Origin: Microcoleus sp. FACHB-61
GTDB taxonomy: Bacteria; Cyanobacteriota; Cyanobacteriia; Cyanobacteriales; Microcoleaceae
Direction of reading: 5' to 3'
Length of the DNA stretch: 54,634 nt
Assembly: GCA_014695295.1 (NCBI GenBank)
Contig: JACJNY010000080.1
Span: 1 to 54,634, forward strand
Below, piece after piece: positions 1 to 7,800 of this stretch; the stretch's first letter is position 1, and every line of letters starts with the position of its first letter. The notes under the pieces are model-generated. The model did no database searches, was not told the origin of the DNA, and was given only the letters and a program-made list of their open reading frames with translations. Made by a program: the position numbers and the translations under genes.

Positions 1-141
1 CGTCTCTCGATACCGACGCAAAAAGTCACGTAGAAACGATAAACTGACTTTAAATCGTTTTGCTAACTCTCTTTGTGTGCCTTCTTTGTTTTGCCACGCA
101 CTTAGTATCTTCTGTCGTAAGTCAAGAGAATATGCTGCCAT
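1..141 (-). CDS. IS630-family transposase, N-terminal part (cut by window edge)
   Basis: The minus strand reads from an ATG at 141 through 47 open codons to the window edge. The product begins MAAYSLDLRQKIL and continues with a helix-turn-helix region (QRELAKRFKVS) and a basic RRYRE segment. This is the usual start of IS630/Tc1-mariner transposases, whose N-terminal HTH binds the element ends. A strong ribosome binding site (AAGGAG) lies about 10 nt upstream of the start. The catalytic DDE part is outside the window, so it cannot be said whether the copy is intact. This ORF is real despite its short visible length because both the motif and the ribosome site agree. Confidence 0.8.
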   Translation of the reverse strand, partial: MAAYSLDLRQKILSAWQNKEGTQRELAKRFKVSLSFLRDFLRRYRET

Positions 142-232
142 CTCTAAATAATCTCCTTTTTTTACATCTTTAAAGTTTACCATTTGTGTAGCGGGTTTGA
201 TCTCAAAGTGCTGTAATTAACAATCGGGAAAT

Positions 233-276
233 GAGGCAGAGCCTCTAGATATTTATTCCCAGGCAGAGCCTGGGAA
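233..276. repeat. Pair of small palindromes (GAGGCAGAGCCTC type)
   Basis: Two adjacent imperfect palindromes, GAGGCAGAGCCTC at 233-245 and TTCCCAGGCAGAGCCTGGGAA at 256-276, share the core GGCAGAGCC. They lie between the IS630-type transposase start and the end of the pentapeptide gene. They look like members of a dispersed palindromic repeat family. No T-tract follows, so a terminator role is not supported. Confidence 0.5.
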
Positions 277-353
277 CAAGGGATTCAGTCCGCGCACCAT
301 CGGGACTTTGTTTGACAAAAAGCGATTTCAATCGCCCAGGAAACGAGGCTATA

Positions 354-1109
354 TTATTGATTTTTACTGCCGTCTGGCATTGTGGTGCCGCCCATACTTG
401 CTCGATCGGTACTAGCGCCATCTATATTAGCATTGCGGAGGTTGGCATCGGAAAGATTGGCATCCCTCAAGTCGGAAAATCGCAGGTCTGCACCGTCTAA
501 ATTTGTCTTTGTCAAGTTAGCTTTTCTGAGGTTAGCGTTGCTGATTCTCGCTCCTACTAATTGGGCTCCGCTTAAGTCTGTGCGAGCTAGATTGGTGTTG
601 ACAAAATCTGAGATCTCGAATCGACTACCGCTGAGGTTGGCATCTGATAAATCTGCTCCTGTAAGGATGGGATTTTTTAAGTTAATGTTAACTAATTTTA
701 CGGCTCGGAGGTCGCAGCGGGAGCAGCTTTGAGTTAGCAGCAGCATTTCGACGTTGGCGTTGATTAGGTCGATTTGTTGCTGGGAGAAATTTTCGGCAAA
801 TTCTGGGGAGACGTAGCCGAGGTTTTTGGGGTCGTCTGCTTTTGGTTGGGGTGTTTGGATTGGGGGTGTTTGGATTTGTTGGGGTGTTTGGATTTGTTGG
901 GGTGTTTGGATTTGGGGTGTTTGTGGTTGGGGTGTTGGGATTGGTTGGGGTGTTGGGATTGCTTGGGGTGTTGGGATTGGTTGGGGTGTTGGGATTGGTT
1001 GGGGTGTTTGTGGTTGGGCGATCGCCCTTAGTTGCAGCCCCACCTTCGACAATTCGAGAGTTGTGGCAAGAATTAGCAGGGCGATCGACATTATTGTGAG
1101 TTTTTTCAT
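354..1109 (-). CDS. Exported pentapeptide-repeat protein with Pro-rich stalk
   Basis: This 251-residue protein has a hydrophobic N-terminal segment (about 1-30, ending AIAQ) that looks like a signal peptide or anchor. Residues 33-89 are a low-complexity stalk of repeated (I/P)PTPQ and QIQTPQ units. After a CSRCDL motif (129-133), about 20 pentapeptide units of the A(D/N)LxX type run to about residue 235 and should fold as a right-handed quadrilateral beta helix. Such proteins in cyanobacteria are periplasmic or lumenal with mostly unknown roles. The stalk is encoded by a tandem repeat at about 840-1015. No clear ribosome site precedes the start, and M7 is an alternative start. Confidence 0.85.
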   Translation of the reverse strand: MKKLTIMSIALLILATTLELSKVGLQLRAIAQPQTPQPIPTPQPIPTPQAIPTPQPIPTPQPQTPQIQTPQQIQTPQQIQTPPIQTPQPKADDPKNLGYVSPEFAENFSQQQIDLINANVEMLLLTQSCSRCDLRAVKLVNINLKNPILTGADLSDANLSGSRFEISDFVNTNLARTDLSGAQLVGARISNANLRKANLTKTNLDGADLRFSDLRDANLSDANLRNANIDGASTDRASMGGTTMPDGSKNQ

Positions 1110-1171
1110 AAATAAATAACTTTTGGCGAAAATACGATTTATATTGTATAATACCTGGAAAAGTGAACACC

Positions 1172-1648
1172 CTACATTTCGCTAAATAGCTCCAAATTCA
1201 GATAAAATACCTCGGAACCGTCAGGTGCGCGAATTAACTTTTCTATTACTGGAGGCAGTTGCTGTTTACGGTACAATTCAGGAATCTCGCACAAGCTTTC
1301 TTCGGAAATTTCCAAAATTTTTGGTATATCAGGAATGGGAATCCCCAACCGATCATCGTTATTTAAAGTGCAAACAATTAAGTAGTTCGAGTCTACTCTA
1401 CATCCGTCACTAGGAAATATTTTCGATAAATCGATGAGCGTAATCAGTTCGTCTTGATGTCGCACTAAACTATTACCGCTAGGTAAAATACCGTAGGGAT
1501 TAAACTTTTTAACAATGCGCTCCACTCGTTCAATAGGAACAGCATAGTAAACCTTTCCTAATTCAAACGAAACAAATTTTTTAGGAGTAATTCTAACCTG
1601 GCCTTCTTTTTTGCTCCGGAATCGGCGATTGTAATTGGCGTGAGTCAT
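1172..1648 (-). CDS. CheW-type scaffold protein
   Basis: This 158-residue protein is a single CheW domain (about 22-155), a two-lobe SH3-like scaffold that couples chemoreceptors to the CheA kinase. Typical features are a conserved start strand (FVSFELGKVYYAVPI), an IERVERI helix and LITLIDLSKIF. It is the last gene of the taxis cluster and lies 86 bp after the CheA-type gene on the same strand, so co-transcription is likely. A tandem heptamer repeat ends 2 nt before its ATG, so no Shine-Dalgarno sequence is visible. It is more diverged than the other CheW at 10746-11243. A second CheW in one cluster may serve a different receptor, which is inference. Confidence 0.85.
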   Translation of the reverse strand: MTHANYNRRFRSKKEGQVRITPKKFVSFELGKVYYAVPIERVERIVKKFNPYGILPSGNSLVRHQDELITLIDLSKIFPSDGCRVDSNYLIVCTLNNDDRLGIPIPDIPKILEISEESLCEIPELYRKQQLPPVIEKLIRAPDGSEVFYLNLELFSEM

Positions 1649-1650
1649 GC

Positions 1651-1680
1651 GATTTTAGATTTTAGATTTTAGATTTTGGA
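1651..1680. repeat. Heptamer tandem repeat (GATTTTA)n
   Basis: About four copies of the 7-bp unit GATTTTA/G lie directly upstream of the CheW start at 1648, with 2 nt between the array and the ATG. Similar A+T-rich sequence continues to about 1735. This is a short tandemly repeated repetitive (STRR) sequence of the kind known from cyanobacteria. It fills the place where a ribosome binding site would be expected. Confidence 0.8.
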
Positions 1681-1734
1681 TTGTTTTGGATTGTTTTGAA
1701 TTTGATATTTGGGATTTTTTTTGAAATTGAGATT

Positions 1735-4593
1735 TTAGATTATTGAGTGTTTGATTAATTTGGGGATGGCTTGTAAAATTTGGGCCTCGCTGTAAGGTTT
1801 GGTGAAGTATTGATTGGCGCCTAATTCCATTGCCATTTGCCGATGTTTTTGGCCGCTGCGGGATGTCAGCATGGCTACGGGAATATTAGCAAACCGCTCG
1901 GTCGCTCTGATCGATCGCAACAATTCAAATCCATCCATCCGGGGCATTTCAATATCCAGGATCGCCAAACTGCAATCAAGACCATTGTGCAACTTTTCCA
2001 GGGCTTCCATGCCGTCTTTAGCCTGTACCACCCGGTAGCGAGCACGAGTCAGCGTCAGAGACAGCAACTGCCGAATTGTATAGGAATCGTCCACTACCAA
2101 AATCAGCGGTGACTGACTCGAACTCGGCGCCATCTCCTGCACTTTACCGGACACAGCGGTGCTCGAACTATTTGCCGAAGGTTGACCCAGCAAATCGTCC
2201 ACATCCAGAATAGTCACCACGCGCCCGTCCCCCAAAATCGTACTCCCCAAAACCCCGCGAGGCTTGGATAAAGGCGGCGGCAAAGGTTTAACCACAATTT
2301 CCTGCTGGCCGATCAGGCGTTCCACGGCCACCGCCAGCATTCCTTCGGTAGAAGCCAAAACCAGGACGGGAATTTCATCTTGGTTCAAAGGGTCAGGAGA
2401 GGGGGCATCCGGCGCGACGGCGCTGTATTCGAGCAAATCTTGCATCCTCACCAAACGAATAAATTCCTCCCGCCACCAAAGCATCGGCTGATTGCCGGCG
2501 ATGTGAACTTCCGAGGCTTTAATGTGCAAAATTTCCTCGACTGCATCCAGCGGCACTGCTATTTTATTGTGATCGGTCTTCACCATCAAAGCATCAGTAA
2601 TCGACAGCAGCAGCGGCAGTTTGATGATAAAACTCGTACCTTTTCCCAGGCGAGAGTCTACCTTCACCGTCCCCCGCACAGTCCGCAAATTTGTTCGCAC
2701 CACGTCGAGCCCTACTCCCCGCCCCGAAAGGTCGCTGACCCCTTCTGCAGTGCTGAAACCCGGCCAAAACAGAAAATCGTAGAGTTCGGCAATGGAAAAT
2801 TCATGAGCTTGTTCCTCGGTCGCCAAACCCTTTGTGACAATTTTACGGCGAATGATTTCCGGGTCAATGCCTTTGCCGTCATCAGCGACAGTAATAATAG
2901 TTTGGCCGCCTTGGTGGCGCGCTTCTATTTCAATTTGACCGCTGGCGGGCTTGCCGGTTGCTTGCCGAACTTCGGGCATTTCGATGCCGTGGTCGAAAGC
3001 GTTCCTCACTAAGTGTATTAAGGGGTCGCGCAAAGCGTCGAGCAAACTTTCGTCAATTTTGGTATCTCTTCCCAGTAGCAGCAGGTTGACATCTTTATTG
3101 TATGTGAGGCACATATCCCGGAGCGCTCTGGGCAAGTGATCGACGGCGCGGCTGAAACTCACTACTCGCAACTGCATGACGCGGCTGCGCAGTTGGTCGG
3201 TAATGCGGCGCAGTTGGTCGGTACTGCGCTCGAATTTCATGGCTAAGGTGTCTAATTTCGTGGCGGATTGAGAAATTGCTTGGGCAGTTTCGATGACTTC
3301 GGCGGCTGTCGAGTGGAACTCTGTATAACGATCCATCTCTAAGATATCGAAGTGAGCATGGGCCTGAGAGGATTTGCCGTTAGCAATCATTGGGAATTCT
3401 GTTTCTGCTGCTGCAATTTTTCCCAATCCAGAGTTCCCGTTTCCCCCTCTCCAGTCTGCAAAACTCAGTCTGTCGTATTCTTCTCGCAACTGACCGCCGA
3501 ATTGGTTCAAATCTACGATACTGCGGCGGATGCGCTTAACTTCGCCGCGCAGTTCGGATTCTTGAAGTTCTAAATTTGTACGGTTGATGACTAATTCTCC
3601 GACTAGATTCACCAATTCAGTTAAGCGTTCTAAGTCTACGCGGATTGTCGGCCTTTGCGCGTTGGGGACTGGGGGGGAGGGGGAGGGAGGGAGAGTGGGG
3701 GATGGGGAGATTTCGGGGAGAGTGGGGGAGGGAGGGAGAGTGGGGGAGTGGGAGATTTCGGGGAGAGTGGGGGAGTGGGAGATTTCGGGGGGAGTGGGGG
3801 AGGGGGAGATTTCGGGGATGTCTATCGCCCTTCCTTCCAATAGTTGTTGGCGTGCAGTTTGCAAGTTTTGGGCGATCGCCCAACCCTCGGATTGCAACCG
3901 TTGTAGAGTCAAGTCTGGAGAGTCGATCAAATCTCTGAGGGCTGCGGCGACTTTCCCAAAATCCGCCAATTGCAGCATTCCAGCCAAACCGGAGAGTTGG
4001 TAGTAAACCTGGTTGAGGGCGGTGACGCTTTTTGCCAAATCTGCCTCGGAAGCTTGGGAAAGTTCGGTTTCTAGGCGATTGAAGAGTGGCGGCACTTCGT
4101 GTTCAAAAATCAGTTTCAGGGTTTCCGGGGCGGGCGATTGGCTGGCTGCGGGGACTGGCGACTGTTCAGACTTGCCGTACTTGGCCTGGAACTGAGCGAA
4201 AATTTGGGCGATCGCCTGCAAGTTTTCCGTTTGATCCGGAGTTGTGACATCGGAGTGTTGAACTGATTCGATCGTAATCTTTTTGAGAGCATCCACCCCT
4301 TGCAGCAAAACACTCACAGTAGTCGGTTCCAGGACCGACAAGTCTGTGCGATCGCGCAAAATGACAAAACAGTCCTCCAGCGTGTGAGCCGCCGCCGATA
4401 CGTTTTGAAAGCCCAACATCGAACCCGCACCTTTAATCGAGTGAGCCGCCCGAAACATTTCTTTAACTGCCGCTTGTCGCTCTTCCAACCCCGCAGCTTC
4501 CATCGCCAGCAGGTTTGTCTCCATTAACTGGAGAAACTCTTCGCATTCTGCGGTAAAAGCATCTATTAATTCGTTTAAATCGTCATCATTCAT
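1735..4593 (-). CDS. CheA-type hybrid histidine kinase/response regulator (PilL/HmpE-like)
   Basis: This 952-residue kinase starts a phosphorelay from the taxis receptor. An HPt domain (1-130) carries phosphorylatable His51 in FRAAHSIKGAG. A second HPt-like helical segment without a His follows (about 155-250), then a Pro/Ser-rich linker (about 255-310). Next come the dimerisation domain (TELVNLVGELVINR), the ATPase domain (HLVRNAFDHG, DDGKGID and GRGVGLDVV motifs), a CheW-like domain and a C-terminal receiver with Asp880 (LAILDIEMPR) and Lys932. There is no obvious P2 domain. The architecture matches cyanobacterial PilL/HmpE kinases of type IV pilus taxis. The linker is encoded by GGGAGAGTGGGGGAG-type repeats kept in frame. 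The start is preceded by a heptamer array instead of a ribosome site. Confidence 0.92.
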   Translation of the reverse strand: MNDDDLNELIDAFTAECEEFLQLMETNLLAMEAAGLEERQAAVKEMFRAAHSIKGAGSMLGFQNVSAAAHTLEDCFVILRDRTDLSVLEPTTVSVLLQGVDALKKITIESVQHSDVTTPDQTENLQAIAQIFAQFQAKYGKSEQSPVPAASQSPAPETLKLIFEHEVPPLFNRLETELSQASEADLAKSVTALNQVYYQLSGLAGMLQLADFGKVAAALRDLIDSPDLTLQRLQSEGWAIAQNLQTARQQLLEGRAIDIPEISPSPTPPEISHSPTLPEISHSPTLPPSPTLPEISPSPTLPPSPSPPVPNAQRPTIRVDLERLTELVNLVGELVINRTNLELQESELRGEVKRIRRSIVDLNQFGGQLREEYDRLSFADWRGGNGNSGLGKIAAAETEFPMIANGKSSQAHAHFDILEMDRYTEFHSTAAEVIETAQAISQSATKLDTLAMKFERSTDQLRRITDQLRSRVMQLRVVSFSRAVDHLPRALRDMCLTYNKDVNLLLLGRDTKIDESLLDALRDPLIHLVRNAFDHGIEMPEVRQATGKPASGQIEIEARHQGGQTIITVADDGKGIDPEIIRRKIVTKGLATEEQAHEFSIAELYDFLFWPGFSTAEGVSDLSGRGVGLDVVRTNLRTVRGTVKVDSRLGKGTSFIIKLPLLLSITDALMVKTDHNKIAVPLDAVEEILHIKASEVHIAGNQPMLWWREEFIRLVRMQDLLEYSAVAPDAPSPDPLNQDEIPVLVLASTEGMLAVAVERLIGQQEIVVKPLPPPLSKPRGVLGSTILGDGRVVTILDVDDLLGQPSANSSSTAVSGKVQEMAPSSSQSPLILVVDDSYTIRQLLSLTLTRARYRVVQAKDGMEALEKLHNGLDCSLAILDIEMPRMDGFELLRSIRATERFANIPVAMLTSRSGQKHRQMAMELGANQYFTKPYSEAQILQAIPKLIKHSII

Positions 4594-4597
4594 ATTA

Positions 4598-4647
4598 GTC
4601 TGTTGTCTGTTGTCTGTTGTCTGTTGTCTGTTGTCTGTTGTCTGTTG
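4598..4647. repeat. Heptamer tandem repeat (GTCTGTT)n upstream of CheA
   Basis: About seven copies of GTCTGTT lie in the 5' leader of the CheA-type gene and stop 4 nt before its start codon at 4593. This is a typical cyanobacterial heptamer STRR. Its position means that copy-number change would alter the translation initiation region directly. Confidence 0.85.
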
Positions 4648-4784
4648 GCAGTTTTTTTATATATGATGTCCCGTTATTTAACTGTAATTGTTGCCAGGGT
4701 GGGTTCACGATTATCTATAAATTCGCATTCAGGATATTTGTCAACCCGCCCCGACAACAACGATAGTTATTAGTGATTCGTATA

Positions 4785-4857
4785 ACAGTCAACAGTCAAC
4801 AGTCAACAGTCAACAGTCAACAGTCAACACTCAACAGTCAACAGTCAACACTCAACT
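4785..4857. repeat. Heptamer tandem repeat (AACAGTC)n after the receptor gene
   Basis: About ten heptamers of AACAGTC, with two AACACTC variants, fill the space just downstream of the receptor stop codon at 4860-4862. The same heptamer recurs at 36437-36470 and 43109-43147, so it is a dispersed family. The 266-bp gap between receptor and CheA holds this array, the GTCTGTT array and about 130 bp of unrecognised A+T-rich sequence. Confidence 0.85.
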
Positions 4858-4859
4858 GA

Positions 4860-7800
4860 CTAACTGCGGAAATTCGCCACCGACTTTTGCAATTTGCTGA
4901 CAGAACCAGACAGCTCGTCCAAAGAAGCCTTGACATCTGCACCTTTTTGTGCGGTCGTATTAGCAATCTCGTTGACTTGCTGCATACTGCTAGAAACTTC
5001 CTCAGCCGAAACAGTTTGCTTAGCAGATGCGCGAGTAATATTCTCCACCAAAGCATTCATTTCTCGGCTAACTTCGATGATGGCATTGAGGTGAGTTTTA
5101 GCTTCGCTTGCTAGCTTTGTGCCTTCCACTACCTCCAGCGTTCCCGATTCCATTGCCTTCATCACGCGGCTGATTTCTTCTTGAATTGTACCGACAATTT
5201 CGGAGATTTCCTCAGTAGCGCCGGCCGATCGTTCTGCTAATTTCCGCACTTCTTCGGCAACAACTGCAAAGCCTAAACCTTGTTCGCCGGCTCGCGCCGC
5301 CTCAATAGTAGCATTCAGAGCTAATAAATTAGTTTGCGAAGCAAGTTGAGAAATCGAAGTCACAATTTTGCCAATTTGCTGCGAAGATTCGCCCAAACGC
5401 TTCATCATTTTTGAGGTAGAGGCGATCGTCACCCGGAGCCCGTTAATGCCTTCGACAGCTCGATCGACCGCCAGACCGCCGACTTCAGCCGTGTGAGAAG
5501 ACTGCTGAGCCACTGTTTCGGCGCGCACCGAAACATCTCGCACGTCGCGGATCGAATCCACAATCCGCTCGATTTCGCGCATGATGGCAGATATTTTTGT
5601 GGCTTGAATTTCCGCCTGTTGGGTGAGTTGGCTGGTATTGTTAATTGACTCGCCCGTGGCAGATGTTACCTGTTCGGCTAAAGTTTGAATTCCCGTTACC
5701 ACCTTCCGCAGAGAACCGATTAAGAAATTGAAAGAGTCGGCGACAGCACCTAAAACGTCGTTAGTCACTTCCGCCCTGACTGTCAAGTCGCCTTGAGCCG
5801 CGCCTTTAATTTCTCCCAACAATTTGAGGACTTGCTGCGTCAGAGAATCAGCTTCAGCTTTGCGTTCTGCTGCCAATTTTTCCAGTCGTTCTTCTGCCTC
5901 TTTGCGCTCGGTGATGTCAAAGCGAATGGCGATATATTTGACTATTTGGCCATTGGTATCAAAGATGGGGGCGATCGTGGAATCTACCCAGTAAAAAGAG
6001 CCATCTTTGCGTCGGTTTTTGATTTCCCCTTTCCACACCAAACCGCGAGAAACTGTCACCCACATTTCTTCAAAAAATGATTTGGGATGGTAGCCGGAAT
6101 TGACGAGGCGGTGGTTGCGGTGCAGGAGTTCTCCCATGCTGTAACCGGATATTTCAATGAATCCGTCGTTGACGTAGGTAATAATGCCTTGGACATCAGT
6201 CTCGCTGACGATCGCCGATTCGTCGAGAGCATTCTGCCGCGTTTTGAGTTCTTGCAGCAAGCGTTCCTGTGTCTCGGCCAACTGCTGCATTTGCTGCTGG
6301 GATGCTCTTTGTTCGGTGACGTTGCGGCAAACGACTACGCCGCCTTTAAGCGCCCCCGTTTCATCTTTGAGCGGCCGGCCGTTAATTTTCACCCACAGAC
6401 CGTCCGGCTTGCCTGCGTGGCGGGTGAAAAGCTCTACGTCGTCAACGGCTTCTCCTCGAACCGCGCGCGCTAAAGGTATTTCGGCTGGGGGATAGGGAGT
6501 TACCGCATCAGGCAAGAATAAACCGTATCTTGCCGACCATTCGTCGGGAAGAGTATCTGTCGAACCCCTGCCAAAGATATCTTGGGCGGCGGGGTTGAAC
6601 AACACAAAATTGTTATTTTCGTCGGCAGCAATTATGCCGTCGCCAATGCTATTTATTAGCAGTTGCAAGAGATTGCTTTGCTGGCGAAATTGCTCTTCGG
6701 AACTGGCTAATTGGGCTGTTGTTTTTTCCAGTTGCACCATCGCCTGTTTGCTTTCGGTAACGTCGCGAGCGACTGCATACATGAGCTGTTGTTCGGTTAC
6801 AGGTCGCACTTTCCACGACAGCCACTTGTAGGAACCGTCTTTGCAGCGGTAGCGATTTTCATAAGACTTTAATTCGGCGCCGCTAGCTACTTTTTCCGCT
6901 TGTTCTCGGGTTGATTCGCGATCGTCTGGATGGACTAAATCGATATAATAGTTGTCTTCAAGTTCATGCGCCTTGTAGCCGAGTGTGTTTTCCCAAGAGG
7001 GATTGATGCGCTTGAATTTGCCTTCAAAACCTATAATACAAATCAAGTCTAGGGAAAGGGTAAAAAATCGCTCGCGCTCTTCTTCTGCTTTTTTGCGATC
7101 GGTAATTTCGATCGCCACACCCGCGACACCGATGGGTTTGCCGTCAGATCCCGGCAAAGGAAAGTATGACGCCAGCCAATCTCGCACGACGCCCGGTTCG
7201 TTGAAGAGTGAGCCCGACACCTCAACGTTTAACAACGGTTGGTTGGTGGCGAGAACCTGCTGGAATATCGGCTCTAGGGTATCGCTCATTTCGGGTACAA
7301 TTTCCCTCGCCCTCTTGCCGAGGTGTTCGGCAACTGAGAAGCCGGTGGTTTGCGCTAATTTCTCGTTGACTTGCACGAAGCGCAACTGCTCGTCAAAAAT
7401 AAACATTGAGGCCGGGGCGGCTGCGAAAAATGCGTCAAAGCGACTTTGACGCAAAACTAATTCTCGTTCTAGGGCTTTGCGATCTGTGATGTCGCGAGCT
7501 TCGGGAATCAGCAGCACGACTTTGCCGCTGTCGTCTACGATCGGCTTGAGGGAGAAGTCCACAGTTATCACAGCACCCCCAGCAACGAGCACGTCGGCTT
7601 CGTAGCGGACTACCTCGCCGGCGGCGGCTTTTGCGAGCGCAGCTTGCACTTTTTGCTTGGCTTCTGGGGAAATTTGCCACCACAAATTATCTACAAACTG
7701 CGTGCCTATGAAGTCTTCGCGCTCCAGTCCGGCGACGGCGAGGGCTGTTTGGTTGACTTCCAAAACGGTTCCGTCTGGTTTGAGCAGCCCCACTAATTGG

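Noticed and set aside
382..1119. Several plus-strand frames and a second minus-strand frame opposite the pentapeptide gene
   Set aside because: They are low-complexity shadows of the repeat-rich pentapeptide gene (runs of Gly/Trp/Val or Thr/Asn/Pro) and have no ribosome sites.
4785..4857. CRISPR or VNTR with spacers
   Set aside because: It is a simple 7-bp tandem array without spacers.
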